Below are positions 5,288 through 5,325 of a stretch of DNA of 5,325 nt, piece after piece; the stretch's first letter is position 1, and every line of letters begins with the position of its first letter. The notes beneath the pieces were generated by a model. That model ran no database searches, was not told where the DNA came from, and saw nothing but the letters and a program-made list of their open reading frames with translations. The DNA is from Oscillospiraceae bacterium (GTDB taxonomy: Bacteria; Bacillota; Clostridia; Oscillospirales; Oscillospiraceae). A program made the translations under genes and the position numbers. The stretch covers positions 1 to 5,325 of the forward strand of contig JAKSQI010000109.1 in assembly GCA_024404215.1 (NCBI GenBank), read 5' to 3'.

Positions 5288-5325
5288 TCAGGGCCGGCAG
5301 CCTTCTCGGCGGCTGCTGCCGAAAT
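5288..5325 (-). CDS. Possible C-terminal end of an upstream gene (partial)
   Basis: One minus-strand frame is open from the right edge, reads FGSSRREGCRP and stops at TGA (5290-5288), 15 nt before the miaA start. That spacing would suit an upstream member of the same operon. The other two frames are also open here, so the frame choice is a guess. The residues are too few to identify the product. MutL would be the conventional neighbour, but nothing visible confirms it. Confidence 0.3.
   Translation of the reverse strand, partial: FGSSRREGCRP

Noticed and set aside
5295..5322. GC-rich inverted repeat (CGGCAGC with GCTGCCG) upstream of miaA
   Set aside because: There is no T-run after it on either strand, and it lies in what is probably the coding end of an upstream gene, so I do not call it a terminator.
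1..5325. CRISPR array, insertion sequence, tRNA/rRNA gene or defence island
   Set aside because: I saw no spaced repeats, terminal inverted repeats, transposase-like protein, RNA-gene signature or defence gene; nearly the whole window is accounted for by five conserved genes.

Overview
The window is a compact block of chromosomal housekeeping genes, all on the minus strand and therefore read from right to left: miaA, a HlyD-type membrane fusion protein gene, sepF, divIVA and the first 568 codons of ileS. SepF plus DivIVA, strong AGGAGG-type ribosome binding sites, a sigma-A-like promoter and a mid-range GC content (judged by eye, not counted) point to a Gram-positive Firmicute. The style of the SepF, DivIVA and IleRS proteins and the membrane fusion gene beside sepF suggest class Clostridia, probably an Oscillospirales/Ruminococcaceae-like gut or rumen lineage. 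That placement is inference from memory of the families, not a search.

Layout from right to left. Positions 5325-5273 hold the likely tail of an upstream gene. miaA (5272-4310) makes a tRNA-modifying prenyltransferase. Its stop overlaps the start of the HlyD-like gene (4328-3165) by 19 bp, so those two are one transcription unit. A 145-bp gap (3164-3020) is the longest non-coding stretch. It carries a T-rich tract, a near-consensus promoter (TTGACA, 17 bp, GATAAT) and a short leader with an inverted repeat. sepF (3019-2552) and divIVA (2532-1783) follow, 19 bp apart. A GC-rich hairpin with a short U-tract (1763-1739) closes the divIVA unit. ileS starts 32 bp beyond it (1706) and runs off the left edge before its KMSKS loop.

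Functionally, sepF and divIVA form a small division module: SepF tethers FtsZ to the membrane and DivIVA marks curved septal or polar membrane. MiaA and IleRS both serve translation through tRNA. The HlyD-like protein is the least understood gene here: a membrane-anchored adaptor with no transporter partner in view, next to division genes. The YlmE/YggS, YggT/YlmG and YlmH genes that often sit around sepF and divIVA in Firmicutes are absent from this stretch.

I see no mobile element, CRISPR array, tRNA or rRNA gene, or T-box in the window. I found no convincing evidence of a new biological system. The points worth a second look are the orphan membrane fusion protein, the terminator squeezed in front of ileS, and residue substitutions in DivIVA (R18 to G) and IleRS (HMGT in place of HIGH).
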